From NCBI GenBank assembly GCA_947487325.1, contig CANKWG010000042.1, positions 1 through 13,394 of the forward strand: a DNA stretch of 13,394 bases, written 5' to 3'. The notes beneath the pieces are model-generated. The model was not told the origin of the DNA. It saw nothing but the letters and a program-made list of their open reading frames with translations, and did not search any database. Both the position numbers and the translations under genes were made by a program. Shown one piece after another: positions 8,534-13,394 of this stretch. Every line of letters starts with the position of its first letter. The first letter of the stretch is position 1. This stretch comes from Oxalobacteraceae bacterium. GTDB lineage: Bacteria > Pseudomonadota > Gammaproteobacteria > Burkholderiales > Burkholderiaceae_D.

Positions 8534-8927
8534 CCTCGCGCTGCGACACATGGTCGCGGACTATCTTGAGCAGACTGTCCTTGGTAAATGGTTTGGTGAG
8601 GTAGGCGGTGGCACCGGCGATGGCACCGCGGGCGCGATCGAACAAACCGTCGCGCGATGAAAGCAGGACAACAGGTATGTCGCGATAGTCCTTGCTATAG
8701 CGGATAAGACTGCAGGTCTGATAACCATCGAGACGCGGCATCAGAATGTCGCAGAAAATCAGCGCTGGCCGACGTTCCACGATTTTGTACAAAGCCTCGA
8801 ACCCGTCTTCGGCGAGCAGCACCGAATAACCGGATTGAGATAGAAAAATCTCGGCAGAACGCCGGATCGTACTACTGTCGTCTATGACCAGAATTTCTGG
8901 TCCAGCCTGAGCTTGCAAAGCCACCAT
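8526..8927 (-). CDS. pilG: PilG, CheY-like response regulator
   Basis: A 133-residue single-domain receiver, the output regulator that in Pseudomonas promotes pilus extension and acts on the FimL/CyaB pathway. The acidic pair is D16/D17 (VIDDSSTIRRSAE), phospho-acceptor D60 (IFCDILMPRLDGYQTC), switch residue S90 (LLSSRDGLFD) and K112 (YLTKPF). DGYQTC and SSRDGLFDRARG are PilG signatures. The ATG at 8925-8927 has GGGTGG about four bases upstream. An upstream ATG at 8952-8950 is out of frame. It is the first gene of the pil operon, and its stop lies within a hairpin followed by a T tract. Confidence 0.94.
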   Translation of the reverse strand: MVALQAQAGPEILVIDDSSTIRRSAEIFLSQSGYSVLLAEDGFEALYKIVERRPALIFCDILMPRLDGYQTCSLIRYSKDYRDIPVVLLSSRDGLFDRARGAIAGATAYLTKPFTKDSLLKIVRDHVSQREAA

Positions 8928-9030
8928 TGCGCCACCCGATGAATGCTTTCATGGAACCGGGCGCAAATGTAACAAAAAGAGCAATTAGTTAGTACATTGA
9001 AAAATCAAAGTTTGCTCGATGTAGTGGTTT

Positions 9031-9056
9031 TGGCGACATATCTGCTGCATTCGCCA
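9031..9056. other. Inverted repeat in the rubredoxin-pilG gap
   Basis: The 170-base gap between the rubredoxin stop and the pilG start holds TGGCGA (9031-9036) and its exact inverse TCGCCA (9051-9056) around a 14-base loop. No T tract follows on the minus strand, so it is not a standard terminator. It could be a weak hairpin downstream of the rubredoxin gene or an operator for pilG. I found no convincing sigma-70 promoter for pilG in this gap: TTGATT near 9002-9007 has no good -10 at the right distance. Confidence 0.3.
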
Positions 9057-9097
9057 CGCATACACATGAAGCCTTGATGCGCGGCGACGTAGCCATA

Positions 9098-9292
9098 TTA
9101 GATGGCGACCATTTCAAAGTCTTCCTTGCGGGCACCGCATTCGGGACACGTCCAGTTCATGGGCACGTCTTCCCAGCGTGTGCCCGCGGCAATACCCTCA
9201 TCAGGCAGGCCAGCAGATTCATCGTAGACCCAACCGCACATGAGGCACATCCAGGTCTTGTAGTCTTGCTCAGTTATCTTGTTGTCGCTCAC
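9098..9292 (-). CDS. rubA: Rubredoxin
   Basis: A small one-iron electron carrier with a Cys4 iron site. The two motifs CLMCG and CPECGA are both complete, with the usual YDESAGLPDEGIAAGTRWEDVP between them. The start is chosen as GTG at 9290-9292 (64 residues, beginning SDNKITEQDYKTW after the initiator), because GAAGGG lies seven bases upstream. An in-frame TTG at 9305-9307 would add five residues (MKGCT) but has no ribosome site at a useful distance. The redox partner is not visible here. In aerobes rubredoxins can serve hydroxylases, oxidoreductases or peroxide defence. It lies upstream of pilG on the same strand and is divergent from the thiD-like gene. Confidence 0.93.
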   Translation of the reverse strand: MSDNKITEQDYKTWMCLMCGWVYDESAGLPDEGIAAGTRWEDVPMNWTCPECGARKEDFEMVAI

Positions 9293-9306
9293 AGTACAGC
9301 CCTTCA

Positions 9307-9334
9307 AGTAAAATGCAAAAGCCCCCTATGTTAA
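9307..9334 (-). promoter_or_regulatory. Candidate sigma-70 promoter for the rubredoxin gene
   Basis: On the minus strand, TTAACA (9334-9329, five of six consensus bases) is followed after 16 bases by TTTACT (9312-9307, four of six). This would start transcription within about ten bases of the GTG start codon, giving a very short leader. Identified by eye only. The plus-strand TAAAAT at 9309-9314 overlaps it and could be a -10 for the divergent gene, but lacks a good -35. Confidence 0.3.
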
Positions 9335-9344
9335 TCCTTTCCCT

Positions 9345-10169
9345 GTGCAAAACCAAACTTCTCCGCTTGTAATGACCTTCGGTATTACCGATCCTGTGGG
9401 TGCAATCGGCATACAGGCCGATCTAGCTGCTGTTGCCGCGATGGGTTGTCATGGACTGTCCGTGATCACCGCGCTGGCGGTCGGTGACACGACCGGTATC
9501 GAGGATTTGCAATTCGTCGAACCCGATTGGATCGCCGATCAGGCCCGCGTTCTGCTCGAGGATATGCCGGTCGCTGCATTTAAGGTGGGTTACCTCGGCA
9601 ACATCGAAAGTGTCGCCGTCATCGCCGAGATCATGTCCGACTATCCGGAAGTGCCGCTCGTGCTGGATCCATTTTCAACCGCGCTGTCCGAACAGGAGAG
9701 CGACGAGGAATTACTGCTCGCAGTACGCCAGCTACTGGTCCCACAAAGCACCCTGCTACTGATATCTGCCGGTGAGCTGGCGCGCCTGGCGGAAACCTGG
9801 CGCGAGCCATCGAATGAAGAAATGCTCGAGGTCGATGCTATGCACGCGATACAGCTCGGTTGTGAATTTGTTTTTGTCACCGGGACACCGAGCGAGGCGG
9901 GTAAAGTCACGAACATCTTGTTCGGTAGTGAAGGAATGATTCGCACCGACAGCTGGCCAAGACAGTTAGGATCCTTCATCGGCGCAGGCAATACGCTATC
10001 AGCAACGATTGCCGCAATGCTAGCCAATGGCCTTGAAGCACCGGAGGCCGTCTTCGAATCAGAAGAGTTTACGGCCGCAGCGCTAACGCATGCACAACGT
10101 TTAGGTATGGGTAAACTCGTGCCTGACCGTTTTTTCTGGGCGCGCGAGCCGGACAGTGGCGACGCGTGA
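9345..10169 (+). CDS. ThiD-like hydroxymethylpyrimidine/phosphomethylpyrimidine kinase family protein, altered active site
   Basis: A 274-residue ribokinase-fold protein of the ThiD family, which phosphorylates hydroxymethylpyrimidine (HMP) and HMP-phosphate in thiamine synthesis. Family marks are IGIQADLAAVAAMG (21-34), VITALAVGDTTGIED (40-54), FKVGYLG (79-85), VLDPF (106-110) and GAGNTLSATIAAML (213-226). Several expected residues differ. The glycine loop reads ITDPVGAIG instead of GSDPSGGAG. TAQNT is VGDT, losing the substrate-side Gln. The GTGCT anion-hole motif is GAGNT, so Asn216 sits at the catalytic Cys position. The start is the GTG at 9345; the in-frame ATG at 9372 would shorten the protein by nine residues and neither has a clear ribosome site. 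It could be a slow or specialised ThiD or a kinase with another substrate, so I give no symbol. It lies 68 bases upstream of hemL. Confidence 0.85.
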   Translation: MQNQTSPLVMTFGITDPVGAIGIQADLAAVAAMGCHGLSVITALAVGDTTGIEDLQFVEPDWIADQARVLLEDMPVAAFKVGYLGNIESVAVIAEIMSDYPEVPLVLDPFSTALSEQESDEELLLAVRQLLVPQSTLLLISAGELARLAETWREPSNEEMLEVDAMHAIQLGCEFVFVTGTPSEAGKVTNILFGSEGMIRTDSWPRQLGSFIGAGNTLSATIAAMLANGLEAPEAVFESEEFTAAALTHAQRLGMGKLVPDRFFWAREPDSGDA

Positions 10170-10179
10170 CAATCACCGT

Positions 10180-10207
10180 TTGCATCACCGCTACATACAA
10201 ATAAAAT
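10180..10207 (+). promoter_or_regulatory. Candidate sigma-70 promoter for hemL
   Basis: In the 68-base gap between the thiD-like gene and hemL, TTGCAT (10180-10185, three of six consensus bases) precedes TAAAAT (10202-10207, five of six) with a 16-base spacer. The region is A/T-rich compared with its surroundings. It would give a leader of about 24 bases ending in the AGGGG ribosome site at 10226-10230. hemL could therefore have its own promoter even if it is also read through from upstream. The -35 is poor. Confidence 0.35.
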
Positions 10208-10237
10208 ACTAACAAAAATATTTTCAGGGGAAAAACC

Positions 10238-11518
10238 ATGTCCAAGAATGAAATCCTGTTTGCGCGCGCACAAAAAAGTACCCCGGGTGGTGTGAACTCG
10301 CCCGTACGCGCCTTCCGTTCAGTGGGCGGTACGCCGCGTTTCATCACGCGTGCCGAAGGTCCATATTTCTGGGATGCGGATGACAAACGCTACATCGATT
10401 ACATCGGCTCATGGGGTCCTGCGATTGTCGGACATGCGTATCCTGAGGTAATCAGCGCAGTGCAGAAAGCTGCTGCACACGGCCTCTCGTTTGGTGCGCC
10501 AACCGAAGGCGAAATTCTGATGGCCGAAATGATCTGCAAGATCGTGCCATCGATAGAACAAGTCAGACTGGTTTCCTCTGGCACCGAGGCTGCGATGAGT
10601 GCTTTGCGTCTGGCGCGTGGCGTGACCGGCCGCGATACCGTCATCAAATTCGAAGGCTGCTACCACGGTCATGCAGACTCGATGCTGGTCAAAGCCGGCA
10701 GTGGTCTCCTGACATTTGGCAATCCGACTTCATCGGGCGTGCCAGCTGACTTCGCCAAGCACACCATGGTGCTCGACTATAACGACAGCACACAGCTTGA
10801 AGAAGTTTTCGCAAAAATGGGCTCAACGATCGCTGCAGTCATCGTCGAACCGGTCGCAGGCAATATGAATCTGTTACGTGCGACACCGGAATTCCTGCAA
10901 ACCATGCGTAGGCTGTGCACACAGCATGGTGCGGTGCTGATGTTTGATGAGGTGATGTCCGGCTTCCGCGTTGCGCTGGGCGGAGCACAGTCACTGTATG
11001 GCATACAGCCGGATATGACAGTGCTCGGCAAAGTCATCGGCGGCGGTTTGCCTGTCGCGGCCTTTGGCGGGCGCAAGGAATACATGCAGCATCTGGCACC
11101 ACTGGGATCGGTGTATCAGGCGGGCACCCTCTCGGGCAATCCAGTGGCCGTCGCAGCAGGCATGGCAACGCTGGAAATCATTCAGCGCCCCGGCTTCTAT
11201 GAAAACCTGTCAACTCAGACAGCGAAGCTGGTTGATGGTTTGTCCAAAGCTGCGGCCGAGGCGGGTGTCGCTTTCTGCGGCGATGCCATCGGTGGCATGT
11301 TCGGTATTTATTTCACTGAGAAGTTACCTGGCAACTTTGCGGAAATGATGTCGTGTAACAAAGACCGTTTCAATCAGTTCTTCCACGCGATGCTGGATGC
11401 GGGTGTGTACTTGGCGCCGTCAGCGTTCGAGGCGGGCTTTGTCTCGGCAATGCATGATGATGCGGTGATTGCGGAGACCGTGAATGCGGCACGCGGTGCT
11501 TTTAAAGCGGTGCATTGA
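10238..11518 (+). CDS. hemL: Glutamate-1-semialdehyde 2,1-aminomutase
   Basis: A 426-residue PLP enzyme that turns glutamate-1-semialdehyde into 5-aminolevulinate, the second step after glutamyl-tRNA in the C5 route to haem. The length matches the family (about 425-430). The PLP lysine is K265 in TVLGKVIGGGLP, and D237 in MFDEVMSGFR contacts the cofactor ring nitrogen. Family signatures STPGGVNSPVRAF (14-26), SSGTEAAMSALRLARG (113-128) and FEGCYHGHADSMLVKAGSG (138-156) are all present. The start is clear: AGGGG lies seven bases before the ATG. It is convergent with corA and ends at a shared hairpin. An ordinary aminotransferase is unlikely given the GSAM-specific motifs. Confidence 0.97.
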   Translation: MSKNEILFARAQKSTPGGVNSPVRAFRSVGGTPRFITRAEGPYFWDADDKRYIDYIGSWGPAIVGHAYPEVISAVQKAAAHGLSFGAPTEGEILMAEMICKIVPSIEQVRLVSSGTEAAMSALRLARGVTGRDTVIKFEGCYHGHADSMLVKAGSGLLTFGNPTSSGVPADFAKHTMVLDYNDSTQLEEVFAKMGSTIAAVIVEPVAGNMNLLRATPEFLQTMRRLCTQHGAVLMFDEVMSGFRVALGGAQSLYGIQPDMTVLGKVIGGGLPVAAFGGRKEYMQHLAPLGSVYQAGTLSGNPVAVAAGMATLEIIQRPGFYENLSTQTAKLVDGLSKAAAEAGVAFCGDAIGGMFGIYFTEKLPGNFAEMMSCNKDRFNQFFHAMLDAGVYLAPSAFEAGFVSAMHDDAVIAETVNAARGAFKAVH

Positions 11519-11525
11519 ACGAAGT

Positions 11526-11545
11526 ATCCCGGCTTGCGCCGGGAT
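11526..11545. terminator. Hairpin between the convergent hemL and corA genes
   Basis: ATCCCGGC, a TTGC loop and GCCGGGAT form a perfect eight-base-pair, GC-rich stem, starting eight bases after the hemL stop and ending three bases before the corA stop. It fills the 30-base gap. There is no run of T on either side, so it is not a textbook intrinsic terminator. Its position suggests a bidirectional transcription end or RNA-stabilising hairpin. Confidence 0.55.
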
Positions 11546-11548
11546 CTG

Positions 11549-12514
11549 TCAGCCTAACCAGCCCCGTCGACGGAAATACAAAAACGGTGTCACCGCACTG
11601 GCGATCATCAGCACAATCGCAAACGGATAACCAAAACTCCAGTCCAGCTCCGGCAAGATACGGAAGTTCATCCCGTAGATACTGGCAATCAGTGTCGGCG
11701 GCAGGAAGGCAACCGACGCTACCGAGAATATCTTGATGATCTTGTTCTGATTGATGTTAATGAAACCGACCGTTGCATCCATCAAGAAGTTGATTTTATC
11801 GAACAAGAAGGCGGTATGACCATCGAGTGATTCGATGTCACGCAAAATCTGGCGCGCATCATCAAATTGATCGGGACTCAGTAAGCGTCCGCGCATCATA
11901 AAACTCACCGCGCGTCGGGTATCCATCATGTTGCGACGGATGCGACCATTCAAATCTTCCTCTCGCGCCATGGCATTGAGCGATGCGGCCGCATCTTGGT
12001 CACTGATGTCTTTCTGCAGGACGCTGCGACTAACCTCTTCAAGATTCTGATAAATACCTTCGAGCGCATCGGCCGAGTATTCGACATCCGTGGAATACAA
12101 GTCGAGCAGTACATCCTTGAAGTCGCCAATCGAACCGGGACGTGAGCGCGCACGCATGCGCACCAGACGGAATACCGGCAGATCATCGTTATGCAGGGAA
12201 AACAGCATGTTTCGGGCAAGGATGAAGGCAACCGTCACAACCCGTGACTCGCCCTCATCTTCTTCGAGCAGAAAATCGGAGCGCAAATGCAGATCACCAT
12301 TGTCGGCTTCGTAATAACGTGCTGAAGCCTCGATATCCTTGACCTCATCTTCATCCGGCAGCATCACACCAAAAATACCGCTGACCCAGTCACGTTCTTC
12401 ATCACTGGGATCCGTCAGGTCGACCCAGACAGGCGTGACATTGACCAGATCCTCGCGCGACTCGATAGGAATCTGACTCAGACGACCGTTTTGCAGGACG
12501 AATACATTGATCAT
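11549..12514 (-). CDS. corA: CorA magnesium/cobalt transporter
   Basis: A 321-residue inner-membrane channel protein for Mg2+ (also Co2+ and Ni2+), working as a pentamer. The large cytoplasmic N-terminal domain covers about 1-255, with the long stalk helix reaching into TM1 (about 258-280). The selectivity motif YGMNF is at 280-284, followed by an acidic periplasmic loop (LPELDW) and TM2 (about 294-313). The C-terminus is basic (RRRGWLG), as expected inside the cell. Length and layout match E. coli CorA (316 residues). The ATG at 12512-12514 has GGGAG five bases upstream. It is convergent with hemL and has a 281-base upstream gap rich in inverted repeats, so it is probably transcribed alone or at the end of a unit that includes mtgA. 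Confidence 0.95.
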   Translation of the reverse strand: MINVFVLQNGRLSQIPIESREDLVNVTPVWVDLTDPSDEERDWVSGIFGVMLPDEDEVKDIEASARYYEADNGDLHLRSDFLLEEDEGESRVVTVAFILARNMLFSLHNDDLPVFRLVRMRARSRPGSIGDFKDVLLDLYSTDVEYSADALEGIYQNLEEVSRSVLQKDISDQDAAASLNAMAREEDLNGRIRRNMMDTRRAVSFMMRGRLLSPDQFDDARQILRDIESLDGHTAFLFDKINFLMDATVGFININQNKIIKIFSVASVAFLPPTLIASIYGMNFRILPELDWSFGYPFAIVLMIASAVTPFLYFRRRGWLG

Positions 12515-12564
12515 AAGTTCTCCCGGCCGCAGTCAATGCAGCATGCGCCACGCGGATCGCGCAA

Positions 12565-12592
12565 CATATAAAACATCAGGGAACGCGGCCAA
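12565..12592 (-). promoter_or_regulatory. Candidate corA promoter in an inverted-repeat-rich gap
   Basis: On the minus strand, TTGGCC (12592-12587, four of six consensus bases) and TATATG (12570-12565, four of six) are separated by 16 bases, giving a leader of about 43 bases before corA. The -35 lies inside a GGCC-TTTT-GGCC hairpin sequence (12584-12603). The 12515-12795 gap as a whole holds no convincing gene. It contains three further inverted repeats at 12666-12679, 12696-12717 and 12763-12790. Confidence 0.3.
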
Positions 12593-12665
12593 AAGGCCAT
12601 GCGCACCAGCTTACCCATATCTGGCAAGCGGGCACTGGAGAAAAACGCGCTAGCTTGCGAAAAGC

Positions 12666-12679
12666 CCGTCGAACGACGG
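12666..12679 (-). terminator. Short hairpin with partial T tract, possible mtgA terminator
   Basis: CCGTCG-AA-CGACGG is a perfect 14-base near-palindrome (five base pairs with a four-base loop, or six with two bases). On the minus strand it is followed by GGCTTTTCG, so only four T residues come after it. It lies about 117 bases past the mtgA stop and upstream of the corA promoter candidate. It may be a weak intrinsic terminator separating the two genes. Confidence 0.35.
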
Positions 12680-12762
12680 ATGGGAATGTGATTTGGGACT
12701 ACCCAAGGTAGGTCTCCGATTACAAAAACAGCGCAAGTGTACTGAGATCGGTCGCCTCAGGC

Positions 12763-12790
12763 AAGCGTTCTGGACAGTGACTGAACGCTT
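12763..12790 (-). repeat. Inverted repeat just after the mtgA stop
   Basis: AAGCGTTC (12763-12770) and GAACGCTT (12783-12790) are exact inverses around a 12-base loop, beginning six bases past the mtgA stop on the minus strand. The loop itself contains the small palindrome CAGTGACTG. No T tract follows. It may be a 3' end stabiliser or a terminator without a U tract. Confidence 0.45.
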
Positions 12791-12795
12791 CGCAG

Positions 12796-13394
12796 TCAGG
12801 GCAAATCGGCCGTGCGCATGCGCAATAGGATCAGGCTGGACCGACGAGCCAGGTAACCAGAATCGAGATGGCGTCCGAAGTAGCGGGGATTGGGCAGCAT
12901 CACGGCCAGCCGCGCTGCTTCTTGCGGACCCAGCGCAGAGGCAGGCTTGCCGAAGTAACGCATGGACGCCGCCTCGGCACCGAAGACACCGGTACCCCAT
13001 TCGACGACATTCAGGTAAATCTCGAAGATGCGGCGCTTGTCCATCATCATTTCAAGCATGAAGGTGATGATCATTTCCTGCCCTTTGCGCAGGTAGCTGC
13101 GCTGGCCTGACAAGAAAAGATTTTTGGCCAACTGCTGTGTGATGGTCGACCCGCCGGAGACGACCTTGCCCTTTTTCGCATTTTTTTCATAGGCGCGTTG
13201 CAGCGCATCCCAGTCGACGCCCTCGTGCTCGGCGAAATTGGCATCTTCCGAAGCGATGATGGCGCGCTTGAGGTTATTGGAAATACGGTTATAGGGCACC
13301 CAGCGATGCTGCAGTCGGGCGGCAGGATTTTTCTCGCGGATCTTACTCAACTGCTCGCGCATGAATGAGGTGGACTCGGGATTGGGATTAACCC
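12796..13394 (-). CDS. mtgA: Monofunctional biosynthetic peptidoglycan transglycosylase, 3' part
   Basis: This is most of a glycosyltransferase family 51 enzyme that polymerises glycan strands from lipid II at the outer face of the inner membrane. The frame stays open to the window edge (VNPNPESTSF precedes the Met at 13362), so that Met is internal and the N-terminal membrane anchor is outside. Counting from it, the catalytic Glu is E39 in ASEDANFAEHEG, motif two is GGSTITQQLAKNLFL (70-84), then RKGQEMIIT (92-100), the second Glu region KRRIFEIYLNVVEWG (109-123, E114) and AARLAVMLPNP (149-159). There is no transpeptidase domain: the protein ends soon after the GT51 fold, which separates MtgA from bifunctional penicillin-binding proteins. 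The stop is 281 bases before corA on the same strand. Confidence 0.94.
   Translation of the reverse strand, partial: VNPNPESTSFMREQLSKIREKNPAARLQHRWVPYNRISNNLKRAIIASEDANFAEHEGVDWDALQRAYEKNAKKGKVVSGGSTITQQLAKNLFLSGQRSYLRKGQEMIITFMLEMMMDKRRIFEIYLNVVEWGTGVFGAEAASMRYFGKPASALGPQEAARLAVMLPNPRYFGRHLDSGYLARRSSLILLRMRTADLP

Noticed and set aside
8928..9097. Possible promoter for the pil operon (TTGATT near 9002-9007)
   Set aside because: No -10 of reasonable quality at 15-18 bases, so I did not call it. The operon may be read from the rubredoxin gene or from a non-sigma-70 promoter.
9092..9106. Five-base-pair inverted repeat GCCAT/ATGGC over the rubredoxin stop
   Set aside because: Short, AT-containing and without a T tract; expected by chance at this length.
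9641..10273. Open frame of 210 codons on the minus strand over the thiD-like gene
   Set aside because: Its translation is Ser/Ala-rich and low in complexity, as expected for the reverse complement of a coding frame, and it overlaps the hemL start.
12650..13000. Open frame of 116 codons on the minus strand running from mtgA into the gap before corA
   Set aside because: About 205 of its bases overlap mtgA in another frame, it is Arg/Cys/Ser-rich and shows no family motif. The part outside mtgA is the inverted-repeat region.

Overview
The window looks like a chromosomal segment of a betaproteobacterium of the order Burkholderiales, most likely Oxalobacteraceae (a Herminiimonas- or Undibacterium-like organism). 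This is inferred from protein similarity recalled from memory (PilG, PilH, PilJ, HemL, CorA and MtgA all read as typical betaproteobacterial versions), not from a search. Every large gene is ordinary core or near-core content. I see no mobile element, tRNA, rRNA, CRISPR array or phage gene.

Layout. (1) Bases 1-597, plus strand: the C-terminal half of a class I CPD photolyase, cut by the window edge. (2) Bases 599-8927, minus strand: a type IV pilus chemosensory (Pil-Chp) operon, transcribed from right to left as pilG, pilH, pilI, pilJ and a chpA/pilL-type hybrid histidine kinase of 1545 residues. The photolyase and chpA stop codons face each other with one base between them. (3) Bases 9098-9292, minus strand: a rubredoxin gene upstream of pilG. 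(4) Bases 9345-11518, plus strand: a divergent thiD-like kinase gene followed by hemL. (5) Bases 11549-12514, minus strand: corA, convergent with hemL across a compact hairpin. (6) Bases 12796-13394, minus strand: the 3' part of mtgA, cut by the right edge.

How the genes work together. PilJ is the membrane receptor, PilI is the CheW-like coupling protein, ChpA is the CheA-type kinase with two intact phosphotransfer histidines plus its own receiver, and PilG and PilH are the two CheY-like output regulators. In Pseudomonas the equivalent system controls pilus extension and retraction, twitching and surface-responsive second messengers. The adaptation genes pilK (CheR-like) and chpB (CheB-like), which follow pilJ and chpA in Pseudomonas, are absent: nothing lies between pilJ and chpA, and chpA is followed directly by the photolyase gene. 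HemL makes 5-aminolevulinate for haem. The thiD-like product belongs to the hydroxymethylpyrimidine kinase family but has lost the usual catalytic-site Cys and several substrate-loop residues.

The points most worth a second look are: an intrinsic-terminator-like hairpin with a T6 tract sitting exactly on the pilG stop codon, which would separate pilG expression from the rest of the operon; two tandem-repeat tracts (24 bp x 2 and 12 bp x 3) in the linker between the two Hpt domains of ChpA; the altered active site of the ThiD-like protein; and the reduced set of functional Hpt domains in ChpA. I found no clearly new biological system.
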